Positions 16,665-23,985 of a stretch of 35,948 bases of DNA are shown in pieces. Origin of the DNA: Deltaproteobacteria bacterium (GTDB lineage Bacteria; Myxococcota_A; Polyangia; Nannocystales; Nannocystaceae). Under the pieces are notes generated by a model, which worked only from the letters and a program-made list of their open reading frames with translations, was not told where the DNA came from and did not search any database. The DNA lies in assembly GCA_003696955.1 (NCBI GenBank), contig RFGU01000063.1:1-35948 (forward strand). Direction: 5' to 3'. The position numbers and the translations under genes are program-made. How positions within the stretch are numbered: the stretch's first letter is position 1; every line of letters begins with the position of its first letter.

Positions 16665-17539
16665 GTGCCCCCGTTTCCGGCTTCCGACCTTGGCCCGGAC
16701 GCCGCTTCGGTCGCCGTCGTCTCGGGCGGTGTCTTTGCCCGCACGATGGACACGCGCAGCAGGCGCTCCGGCTCGTCGGGCCGGTCGTCGGCGTTGCGCG
16801 GCACCATGGCCATGTCGTCGGCGAGCGCCACGCTCTCGGGCGTGCACTGGCCGAAGATCGTGTGCTGGCCGTCGAGGTGGGGGGCCGGCGCCAAGGTGAC
16901 GAAGAACTGGGAGCTTGCGGTGTTCGGCCCGCGCCCCGCCATGGCCAACCGACCGGGCACGTCGAATTCGAGGTCGGGATGGATCTCGTCCGCGATGGTG
17001 TAGCCCGCGCCGCCCGTGCCCGTCCCCGTGGGATCCCCGCCTTGGATCATGAATCCGGGGATCACGCGATGGAAGATCGTTCCGTCGTAGAAGGGCCGTG
17101 CGATCCACGCCCCCGACGACGGGTCCCGAAACGGGCGCAGCCCACGGGCGAGCCCGACGAAGTTCGCCACCGTGTTCGGAGCGCGATCCTCCAAGAGTTC
17201 GCACACGAGCGGGCCCCGCTCGGTCTCGAGGATCGCCCACAACCGCCCGGAACCCTCGATCCCCGCCAAGGCCGTCTGGAGATCGAAGCGGCCGCCGACG
17301 GGGTCGCCTTCGGCCTCGGTTGCCCCACCCCCGGACGCCGCGCGGGGCGCCCCGCGCTCCGTCGCAGCCACGCTCGGCCCTGCCTGCGCGGATGCCGACG
17401 CGTTGGCCGGCGTACCCCCCGTCCCCTCCGGCTCGCCTGCCAGGGGGGGCGGTGGGACGAACGTGCAGCCTGCCACCAGCACGAGGCCCGGAAGGAACGG
17501 CCCACGGCGCCCCCCCGAGGTTGCGTCATGCACGCACAT
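16661..17539 (-). CDS. Peptidyl-prolyl cis-trans isomerase, cyclophilin type, predicted lipoprotein
   Basis: Cyclophilins speed proline isomerisation during protein folding. From ATG 17539 the product is 292 residues. The N-terminus has a lipoprotein signal with LVAGC (Cys25), then a Pro/Ala/Gly-rich linker to about residue 95, so the enzyme is likely a periplasmic lipoprotein. The cyclophilin domain (about 98-268) holds FHRVIPGFMIQGGDP (Arg158, Phe163, Gln166), SSQFFVTL and LDGQHTIFG. The position after LDG is Gln-His, as in other bacterial cyclophilins that lack the human Trp. A TTG at 17563 or GTG at 17533 could also start the protein. It is coupled to the DUF2378 gene downstream by an ATGA overlap. 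Confidence 0.92.
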   Translation of the reverse strand: MCVHDATSGGRRGPFLPGLVLVAGCTFVPPPPLAGEPEGTGGTPANASASAQAGPSVAATERGAPRAASGGGATEAEGDPVGGRFDLQTALAGIEGSGRLWAILETERGPLVCELLEDRAPNTVANFVGLARGLRPFRDPSSGAWIARPFYDGTIFHRVIPGFMIQGGDPTGTGTGGAGYTIADEIHPDLEFDVPGRLAMAGRGPNTASSQFFVTLAPAPHLDGQHTIFGQCTPESVALADDMAMVPRNADDRPDEPERLLRVSIVRAKTPPETTATEAASGPRSEAGNGGT

Positions 17540-17564
17540 TGCTCGCGGCACATCGTGGTGCAAC

Positions 17565-17589
17565 CCTGCGGGCTTGACAAGCCCGCAGG
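17565..17589 (+). promoter_or_regulatory. Perfect 11-bp inverted repeat containing TTGACA, between the cyclophilin gene and rpsT
   Basis: Arms 17565-17575 and 17579-17589 are perfect reverse complements around a 3-base centre. A consensus -35 hexamer TTGACA (17574-17579) spans the centre on the rpsT strand. The best -10 positions (17597-17603) are poor, so promoter function is uncertain. The element could be an operator over the divergent promoters or an RNA hairpin in a leader. Confidence 0.45.
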
Positions 17590-17610
17590 TGCGGTGGGAA
17601 AAGCCATCGC

Positions 17611-17628
17611 CCCGCCGGCCGTGGCGGG
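17611..17628 (+). other. Stem-loop in the rpsT leader
   Basis: A perfect 6-bp G/C stem (17611-17616 with 17623-17628) with a 6-base loop lies just before the AAGGA ribosome-binding site (17636-17640) of rpsT. It may matter for rpsT leader folding, but the stem is short. Confidence 0.3.
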
Positions 17629-17649
17629 ACCAACGAAGGACGACGACCC

Positions 17650-17925
17650 GTGGCCAACCACAAGTCTGCAGAGAAACGCAACCGCCAGCGGATCAAGCGG
17701 CGCGCCCGCAACCAGTACCGCATCTCCACCCTGCGCACCTACGTCAAGCGCGTGCGAAGGGCCCTGGCCGACGGCGATCTCGCCGCGGCCGAGGCGACCC
17801 TGCCCAAGGCCATCTCGGCCATCGGCAAGGCGGCCACCAAGGGCGCGATCCACCGCAACACCGCCTCGCGATACGTCTCGCGGATCACGGCAGCCGTCGC
17901 CAAGGCACGCGCCGCCACGAAGTAG
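17650..17925 (+). CDS. rpsT: 30S ribosomal protein S20
   Basis: This 91-residue basic protein binds 16S rRNA early in 30S assembly. The sequence starts MANHKSAEKRNRQRIKRR, the signature S20 N-terminus, and continues with the usual three-helix pattern ending in AKARAATK. The start is GTG 17650, with AAGGA nine bases upstream. It is transcribed alone, divergently from the cyclophilin gene and convergently with holA. Confidence 0.97.
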   Translation: MANHKSAEKRNRQRIKRRARNQYRISTLRTYVKRVRRALADGDLAAAEATLPKAISAIGKAATKGAIHRNTASRYVSRITAAVAKARAATK

Positions 17926-17948
17926 GCGTCCCGCGTCGCCGCGGCATC

Positions 17949-17977
17949 GGGGCTCACCCTGCGGGTGGGCCCTTCGT
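17949..17977 (+). terminator. Candidate rpsT terminator hairpin
   Basis: Bases 17950-17959 and 17963-17972 pair over ten positions (one G.U) around a 3-base loop, 24 bases after the rpsT stop, followed by TTCGT. The T-tract is weak, but the stem is strong and sits where a terminator is expected between convergent genes. Confidence 0.5.
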
Positions 17978-18073
17978 ACGTCCGCCGCCTCGCGCGACCG
18001 GGGCACGGCGGCGAGTGATCGCGGCGGGCATCGGTCGAGGTCGGCCGCGCGCCCTTCGTCGACGGAGGCCCCG

Positions 18074-19153
18074 CTACGGCCGGGCCGGCGGGTCGAGGAC
18101 GCCCATGGTGCGCAGGACCCACGCCTCGAGGGCACCACGGGGATCGCCAGCGGCGAGGACGTGACTCGACTTGAGCGCCTGGTCGAGTTCCACGAGCCCG
18201 GCATGGGCGGCCCGCAGGGCCGGGACCGAGAACCGCCGTGCCTGCCGCTCGAGCTTGCGCAACACGAACGGCGGCAGCCGGATCCGCGAGCCGGCCTCGG
18301 CTCCGTACAGGCGCACGATCCACAGATTTCGGACCTGGTGGGCCAAAAGGCCCACGAGTTGAAGGGCGAGGCTTCGGTCCGGCACGGAGCGATCGGCGAA
18401 TACGCGCCGCAGCACCGAAAGTGCGGCGACCACGTCACCGGCCCCGATGGCATCGGTGAGCGCGAACACCACCGTCTTGCGGCTCTCCGGCACGACGGCC
18501 TCGACGTCCGCCACGTCCACCCTGCGGCCCCCGTGGTGGTGTGACGCCGTCTCGAGGGCCGAAACGAGAAGGGGCCGAGCAGGCTCGACGGCTGCCACGA
18601 GGGCCGCATCCGCGCCCGGCCCGAGCCGGATCCCGCGCCGCTCGGCCTCCTGCCGCACGAAGGCCAGGGCATCGCGGTCGCTTTCGAGGGGGCCGAGCCG
18701 CACGGCATGCCCCGCCTTCCCGGCCGCCTTGACCAGTCGCGACCGGCCGTCGAGTCCCGGTGCCACCACGAGCAACAGGGCCCGACCGTTGGGCCGCTCC
18801 AGGTACTTCACGAGGGCGTCGATGGCAGCCCGCCCCCCCGGCCCCGCGGCATCCCCCGACGCGGACTTGGCTCCGATCTGGTCCGGATCGGTCAGCTCGA
18901 CGAGGCGGCGCTCACTCGCGAGCGGAAGCTGGCCGAGGGCACCGAGTACCCCATGGACGTCCCCGAGGGTCCGTCCCTCGAACACCTCGTGGTCGAACGC
19001 CTCCATGCCCGGCGCGAGCAGGCGTTCGCGCAGGGCGTCGGCCACCCGGCGGCTCGTCTCCGCGTCGTCTCCGTACAGCAGGAAGACGGCGCCGAGTTCC
19101 CCGGTGCGGGCCGTCTCGACCGGATCCGTCGTCCCCCGACGGCCCCGCGCCAT
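18074..19153 (-). CDS. holA: DNA polymerase III subunit delta
   Basis: HolA opens the beta sliding clamp within the clamp-loader complex. The 359-residue product has the family's N-terminal FLLYGDDAE-TSRRVADAL segment, a middle ALGQLPLASERRLVEL region with LVKYLERPNGRALLLVV, and the conserved C-terminal collar with VVFALTDAIGAGD, LQLVGLLAHQVRNLW and a final ALKSS-VLAAGDPRGALEAWVL. The start is ATG 19153, preceded by GGAGGAG. An open frame runs on upstream to 19810 but overlaps the RNA methyltransferase gene and looks like a shadow. It begins two bases after the stop of that gene. The Walker A motif of gamma/tau is absent, as expected for delta. Confidence 0.88.
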   Translation of the reverse strand: MARGRRGTTDPVETARTGELGAVFLLYGDDAETSRRVADALRERLLAPGMEAFDHEVFEGRTLGDVHGVLGALGQLPLASERRLVELTDPDQIGAKSASGDAAGPGGRAAIDALVKYLERPNGRALLLVVAPGLDGRSRLVKAAGKAGHAVRLGPLESDRDALAFVRQEAERRGIRLGPGADAALVAAVEPARPLLVSALETASHHHGGRRVDVADVEAVVPESRKTVVFALTDAIGAGDVVAALSVLRRVFADRSVPDRSLALQLVGLLAHQVRNLWIVRLYGAEAGSRIRLPPFVLRKLERQARRFSVPALRAAHAGLVELDQALKSSHVLAAGDPRGALEAWVLRTMGVLDPPARP

Positions 19154-19155
19154 GG

Positions 19156-20460
19156 CTAGCTCCTCCTCCCCGTCCCCCGAAAGAGCCCGACGAGTTCGGC
19201 GTGGGAGGTCTGGGGCATCATGTCCGCCACCTCCACCCGTTCGAGCTCGAAACCGTGTCCGCGAAATGCCTTCGCATCCCGGGCGAAGGTCGCCGCGTCG
19301 CACGAGACGTACACGACGACATCTTCGGTCACGGCGCAAACGTCGGCGACCAGTTTCTCGCCCAGGCCGGCGCGGGGCGGGTCGACCACGGTGGCCGCGA
19401 ACCGTTCGCCCTCTCCCCGCAGGGCCGCCACGACGCGCTCGGCCCGCCCCCGGCGCACGGCCACCGGCCAACGTCGGGCGCGCACGAGATTGCCCAGGGC
19501 CTTGGCCGCCTCGCGGTCGTACTCGACCGCCATCCCCCGCCGGCTGCGGCACGCCCACGCCCGCGTCAGGTTGCCTGCGCCGGCGTACAGCTCGAGCACG
19601 CGCCCGTCGCCTGCCGCATGCGCGCGCACCCGTTCCACGAGCGCCGCGTTGACCTCCGCGTTGGCCTGCACGAAGGAGAACGGCCCGACCCGAACGCCGG
19701 TCCCGGAGGCGTCCCGGTCCACGATGCACCGGGTCACCCCCACGTGGCGTCGCATGCGTCCACCACGAAGCTCGATGCCCACCACGAGTTCGTCGAGCAT
19801 CGCCTCGCACCGCGCCACGATTTCAGGGGTCGGCCGCACGCCGGACAATCCGAGCACCACGCGCCCTCCGACGTCGAGGCCGAAGACGTTGCCCTGCCTC
19901 GGCAACCGGTCGGCGAGCGCCCGCACCCGTTGCATCGCCGCGTCGAGGGCCCCGGTGAGGACCGGACAGGTGGTCACGTCCTCGAGCACGTGCGCCCCGG
20001 CGCGGCGGAATCCGAGCCGAAACGCGCCGTCCTCGCCCCGCAGGTAGTGCATCTTGACCCGCCGCCGATAGCCCAACTCGGGCGCCTCGCCGACCGCCAG
20101 GGTCCCGACCTGCACGCCTTCGAGGCCGGCGATCCGGCGCAGTTGCTCCGAGACCACCTGCCGGCGAAAGCGCGCCTGGGCGTCGGGGGCGGCGAAGAGC
20201 CAATCGCAACCACCGCAGACGCCAGCCAGCGCACAGGGCGGCTCGCGACGGTCGGACGACGCCTGCAGGATCTCCACGGCCCGTGCGAACACGGCCCCGC
20301 GCCGGCGGCGCTCGGCGAGGGCGCGCACGCGCTCGTGCGGCAGGGCCCCGGCCACGAACCACGTGTCCCGCAAGGACGCTGCCTCGCCCGTGGGGTGCCC
20401 TACGGCGAGCCCCCCGTGGGCCATGGTACGCAGGTGGATGGTGGCGGTCTCGACGGACAC
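19156..20460 (-). CDS. Class I SAM-dependent RNA 5-methyluridine methyltransferase (TrmA/RlmC/RlmD family)
   Basis: The enzyme methylates C5 of a uridine in RNA, probably 23S rRNA. From GTG 20460 it is 434 residues. A TRAM-like RNA-binding segment (about 1-60, with MAHGGLAVGHP) is followed by a 4Fe-4S site (Cys76, Cys82, Cys85 and Cys165). The methyltransferase domain has Gln265 in FVQANAEVN, the SAM loop LELYAGAGNLT (289-299), DPPRAG (360-365), the nucleophile Cys387 in YVSCDAATFARD and the general base Glu422 in HAELVGLF. Every catalytic residue is present. The iron-sulfur site points to RlmD/RlmC or RumA-like enzymes more than TrmA. The exact target base cannot be told from sequence. Confidence 0.92.
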   Translation of the reverse strand: MSVETATIHLRTMAHGGLAVGHPTGEAASLRDTWFVAGALPHERVRALAERRRRGAVFARAVEILQASSDRREPPCALAGVCGGCDWLFAAPDAQARFRRQVVSEQLRRIAGLEGVQVGTLAVGEAPELGYRRRVKMHYLRGEDGAFRLGFRRAGAHVLEDVTTCPVLTGALDAAMQRVRALADRLPRQGNVFGLDVGGRVVLGLSGVRPTPEIVARCEAMLDELVVGIELRGGRMRRHVGVTRCIVDRDASGTGVRVGPFSFVQANAEVNAALVERVRAHAAGDGRVLELYAGAGNLTRAWACRSRRGMAVEYDREAAKALGNLVRARRWPVAVRRGRAERVVAALRGEGERFAATVVDPPRAGLGEKLVADVCAVTEDVVVYVSCDAATFARDAKAFRGHGFELERVEVADMMPQTSHAELVGLFRGTGRRS

Positions 20461-20606
20461 GGACCGTAGAAGGTACACGACCGGCGGCGGTTCCACGACC
20501 GGCGACGGCGGCGCGCGTTCCTGCCCGCTCCGACTGCCTTGGGGCCCGTCGTCCGCGCGCTCTGCACGGATGCGGCGCCCGGCCGAACGCCGTGCCACGG
20601 AACCAT

Positions 20607-20620
20607 GGGCCGGAAGGCCC
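20607..20620 (-). other. Small hairpin after the second DUF2378 gene
   Basis: A 5-bp G/C stem with a 4-base loop lies 11 bases past the DUF2378 stop, within the 170-bp gap before the methyltransferase gene. There is no T-run. The rest of that gap (20461-20630) shows nothing else I can name. Confidence 0.25.
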
Positions 20621-20630
20621 CGATCCTCCT

Positions 20631-21188
20631 TCAACGATAGGCGATCTCGATGCGCGCGTGGTCCGTGCCGGCCTCGGCGATGCGCACGTCCACGTCCTTT
20701 GCTCCCACGACGCGAAGCGTCGCACGCAGCGTGCCCACCTGAAGCAACCGGTAGTTGCGATCGGCGAGGAACGGGAAGTTCGTGACCTCCATGAGGGCCC
20801 CCGTCTTGCCGGCGTCCACACGGACCTGACCGCTCGATGGCCCTCGACGAAGCCGCGCCCACAGGGTCGGGATCTGCTTCATGGCAAAGCGTGGCGACCC
20901 CAGGCCCAGGAGGATCCGAAAGAACCGCCCGATGCCCCCGACGGAGACGTCCTCGACGAGGCGAACGAAGGCGTCGTCGTCGCCGCCGGCGAGCCGGCCG
21001 TGCATGAGGCCGAGTTGGTCCTGCAGCATCTCCTCCGGATACCAGGCCGAGGGCAGCGGATCCCGTACCGCATCGCGATACTCCTCGAGGAACTCGTCGC
21101 AGAATGCCTGCCACGCGCCCGGCCCGTCCTCTCGCTCGAGGTACCCCTTGAGGGAGAGAAACCAGATGCCTTTGACTTCGCTGGACAC
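20631..21188 (-). CDS. DUF2378 (TIGR02265) family protein, copy 2
   Basis: This 185-residue protein is a paralogue of the one at 16095-16664. It shares EVKGIWFLS, WYPE, LQD, FVRLVED, GRFFRILL and NYRLLQVGTLR, but overall identity is moderate, so this is not a recent duplication. It is soluble, with no signal peptide. The start is GTG 21188. Function is unknown for the family. It lies between the LRR lipoprotein gene, 54 bases upstream, and the RNA methyltransferase gene. Confidence 0.88.
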   Translation of the reverse strand: MSSEVKGIWFLSLKGYLEREDGPGAWQAFCDEFLEEYRDAVRDPLPSAWYPEEMLQDQLGLMHGRLAGGDDDAFVRLVEDVSVGGIGRFFRILLGLGSPRFAMKQIPTLWARLRRGPSSGQVRVDAGKTGALMEVTNFPFLADRNYRLLQVGTLRATLRVVGAKDVDVRIAEAGTDHARIEIAYR

Positions 21189-21242
21189 GCGACGGCTCGT
21201 GGAGGCGAAACTAGCACACCACGTCGCGTGCGCCGCCTCCGG

Positions 21243-22922
21243 TCACGGGCACGCGACGTCGTGCTCGACGACGGCCATCCGAGCCAAGATCGCGGCGATG
21301 TCCGCACAGTCGTCCGGCCCGAGCCCGGTGCCCGTCGCCACGAGACGATCGCCCGTACGAAACGTCTCGTTGGCCGCGACGGGGCCGACGTCCGTGAGCG
21401 CCGTATCCCGTACGTCCAAGAGGGCGAGGTCCTCGAGGGCCTCCGTCCCGACGAGGGACGAGAGTGGATTGCCCCGGAGTCGAAGGCTCGCGAGGACCGG
21501 AAACGAGGCCACCACCTCGATGGATGCGAGCGCCGCGTTCTCCGCCGAAAGGCTCTCCAAGGCTGCAAGCCCCGACAGCGCGTCGAGGGACGTCACCCCG
21601 GTCTCGTCGAGGGTCAGCGACACGAGACCGGTCGCCTCGCCGAGCGCCTCCACCATGGACGGGGTCACGCTCGTTCCGGTGGCGTCCAAGGTGACCAGGC
21701 TCGGCAGGGTCGCCAGGAACGACCAGTCCGTCGCGGCGGACGATTGGTGAACGAGCGTACGAAGCCGAGCATGTCCTGCCAGCGGTGCGAAGTCGTACGC
21801 CAGATCCGACCCGCCGACGGCGAGCCACTGCAGGTTGGGCAAGGTCCCGAGGGGGGCGAGATCGACCAAGCCGTCGTTCCATCGCAGGTCCACGTCGCGC
21901 AGTTCCGGCAGGTTCGCGATGGGCGAGAGATCCGTGACGTCGTTCGATGCGACGAGCAGCCGGCGTAGTCCATCCAAGGCCTCGGCCCCCACCAGGGAGA
22001 CGATCCCGTTGCCCCGCACGTCCAGGGTCGCGAGGGTGGAAAGCCCGCAAAGCCCCCCGAGATCGGCAAGCTCGTTGTCCTGGGCGACGATGCGCAACAG
22101 GCGAAGGTTGTCGCACAGTCCCTCGAGGGACCGCAGGCGGTTGCGCGACACCTCGAGATCCTCGAGGATGAACAGCCCCGAAAGGGGCAAGAGCGACTCG
22201 ATGCGGTTGCCGTCGGCGTCGAGGAAGCGCAGGGTCGTGGTCGCCGCCAGTGGACCGAGATCGACCACCTCGTTGCCGTCGATCTCCAGGGCCGACAGGC
22301 GGGGCAATGCGTCGATCCCCGAAAGATCCGAGATCCCGTTGTCGGACAGCACGAGCACCTCGAGGTGCTGCAGCCCCGCGAGTCGACCCGGTTCGGCCAA
22401 CCCCGTGGCGGAAGCGTCGAGGAAGACGAGATCCTCGAACGCGGTCACGGCGTAGGGATCTTCGAGGGGGTTTTCGGCGACGGCGAGCTTCTGCAGCCCG
22501 GAAAGGCCGGCGATGGGCGCGAGGGAGGTCACCTCGTTGCCGGAGATCTCGAGTTCGACGAGCCGCGACAGGGCCGCGAGCGGTCCGAGGTCCGACACCT
22601 CGTTGCCGGAAAGGCCGAGGGTACGCAGGGAAAGGGCGCATTCGAGGCCGGTGAGGTCCCGGATGCCCCGCCCGGCCAAGGCAAGTCCCTCGACGGTGGC
22701 GAGATCCTCTCCGAGCACCACCGGATCGGGCTCGCCGTCCTCGTCGAGGTCGCGGGGCGGCAGCGCCTCGAGGAGCGCCGTGCGAAGCTGCTCGTCCGGG
22801 ACCTCCACGGGGCCGGCACATACGATCGTGGGCGCGTCATCGAGATGCCCCGGCCCCGGTGCCCCGCCGCAGCCGACCCCCCAGACCAGCAGGGCGGCAC
22901 CGCCCCGGCGCAGCTTCACCAC
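21243..22922 (-). CDS. Leucine-rich-repeat protein, probable lipoprotein
   Basis: The 559-residue product starts with a short hydrophobic signal ending in GVGC (Cys18), an unusual but possible lipobox. From about residue 75 to 530 it is a string of roughly 18-20 repeats of ~22 residues of the SDS22/internalin type. The pattern is L--L-L--N-I-DL-PL--L, seen for example in LRTLGLSGNEVSDLGPLAAL. Such repeats build a curved solenoid that usually binds proteins. A Cys near position 35 and a C-terminal pair (DDCADIA and VACP) could form disulfides in caps. The start is GTG 22922. It lies six bases after the dehydrogenase stop, so they are probably co-transcribed. Confidence 0.88.
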   Translation of the reverse strand: MVKLRRGGAALLVWGVGCGGAPGPGHLDDAPTIVCAGPVEVPDEQLRTALLEALPPRDLDEDGEPDPVVLGEDLATVEGLALAGRGIRDLTGLECALSLRTLGLSGNEVSDLGPLAALSRLVELEISGNEVTSLAPIAGLSGLQKLAVAENPLEDPYAVTAFEDLVFLDASATGLAEPGRLAGLQHLEVLVLSDNGISDLSGIDALPRLSALEIDGNEVVDLGPLAATTTLRFLDADGNRIESLLPLSGLFILEDLEVSRNRLRSLEGLCDNLRLLRIVAQDNELADLGGLCGLSTLATLDVRGNGIVSLVGAEALDGLRRLLVASNDVTDLSPIANLPELRDVDLRWNDGLVDLAPLGTLPNLQWLAVGGSDLAYDFAPLAGHARLRTLVHQSSAATDWSFLATLPSLVTLDATGTSVTPSMVEALGEATGLVSLTLDETGVTSLDALSGLAALESLSAENAALASIEVVASFPVLASLRLRGNPLSSLVGTEALEDLALLDVRDTALTDVGPVAANETFRTGDRLVATGTGLGPDDCADIAAILARMAVVEHDVACP

Positions 22923-22928
22923 GGCGAC

Positions 22929-23828
22929 CTACCCCTCCTCGTCGCGCAACGAGCAACGCCCCCACCGCTCGAGGAGCTTGGCGGTCGCGAGAAAGTCCTC
23001 CGGGCCGAGCCCCTCGGCGTTCGCCTGATCGTACAGCGACAGCACCGTACGCGCCGCGGGCAGCGGGATCCGCCGGCGCGCCGCCTCGGCCGCCGCAAGA
23101 TGCAGATCCTTGTGCATGAGGTCGAGGCGAAAGTGGGGCGTGAAGTCGCCTCGCAAGAGGTATGGGGCCTTGAAGCCGCCGATGCCGCTTCGGGCCGCGC
23201 TGTTTTCGAAGATCGTGAGCATCTCGTCGAGGCCGACCCCGAGCCTACGCGCAAGCACGAGTCCTTCGACGATCCCCTCGAGCATCACCGCCTGGGTCAT
23301 GTTGAGGCAGACCTTGGCCGCCTGCCCGGCGCCGGGGCTCGTGCCGACATGGACGACGCACCGCCCCATGGCCTCGAACAGATCGGTCAGGGCCGCGACG
23401 TCCGCTTCGGCACCGCCGACCATGAAGGTCAAGCTCCCCCCTTCGGCGCCGAGCTTGCTGCCGGTCACGGGCGCGTCGACGAAGCGCACCCCCCGCTCGG
23501 CGCTACGCCGCGCGATCTCGGCGGTGAGGTCGAGGGACGTCGTACCGCAATCCACGAACGATGCGCCTTCGTCCATGACGTCGAGCACGCCCTGCTCGAA
23601 GAGCACGTCGCGCAGGGCGTCGTCGTTGGAAAGGCAGGCGAAGACGACCTCTGCCCCGGCCGCCGCCTCGGCCGGCGTCCCCGCGCGGCGAAAGCCGTCC
23701 GTACCGTCGAGATCTGCGGCACGGCTCGGCGTGCGATTCCAGCCGTGCACGCGATGCCCGGCGGCGAGCAGGTTCCGCACCATCCCGTGCCCCATGGTGC
23801 CCAGTCCGAGGAAGGCGAGGCGCCGCAT
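22929..23828 (-). CDS. NAD(P)-dependent beta-hydroxyacid dehydrogenase (3-hydroxyisobutyrate dehydrogenase / glyoxylate reductase type)
   Basis: Members oxidise beta-hydroxyacids such as 3-hydroxyisobutyrate or reduce small semialdehydes. The 299-residue enzyme has the Rossmann motif GLGTMG (8-13), Asn/Arg (WNRT) at the end of the second strand suggesting an NADP preference, the substrate loop DAPVTGS (118-124) and the catalytic Lys172 in GAGQAAKVCLN. The C-terminal helical domain includes KDLHLAAAEA. The start is ATG 23828; the open frame further upstream has no conserved content. Exact substrate is not readable from sequence; GLYR-type and HIBADH-type are both possible. Confidence 0.92.
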   Translation of the reverse strand: MRRLAFLGLGTMGHGMVRNLLAAGHRVHGWNRTPSRAADLDGTDGFRRAGTPAEAAAGAEVVFACLSNDDALRDVLFEQGVLDVMDEGASFVDCGTTSLDLTAEIARRSAERGVRFVDAPVTGSKLGAEGGSLTFMVGGAEADVAALTDLFEAMGRCVVHVGTSPGAGQAAKVCLNMTQAVMLEGIVEGLVLARRLGVGLDEMLTIFENSAARSGIGGFKAPYLLRGDFTPHFRLDLMHKDLHLAAAEAARRRIPLPAARTVLSLYDQANAEGLGPEDFLATAKLLERWGRCSLRDEEG

Positions 23829-23985
23829 GGCTCGAAGCCTACCAGGTCGGTCGCGATGATCGGGCGCCGGAGGGAGACGTTCGTCGGGCCGCCCCCCAAG
23901 GGGCGCCGAGGACGGGGCCGGACCGAACGCGCCACCGGCGTCGCCGCCGTCGTCCGCGGGCGCCGATGGAGCGGATCTCGACCGC

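Noticed and set aside
23829-23985. 157-bp gap between the dehydrogenase and permease genes searched for a promoter, RNA or small gene
   Set aside because: GC-rich sequence with only small overlapping G/C hairpins; nothing that can be supported.
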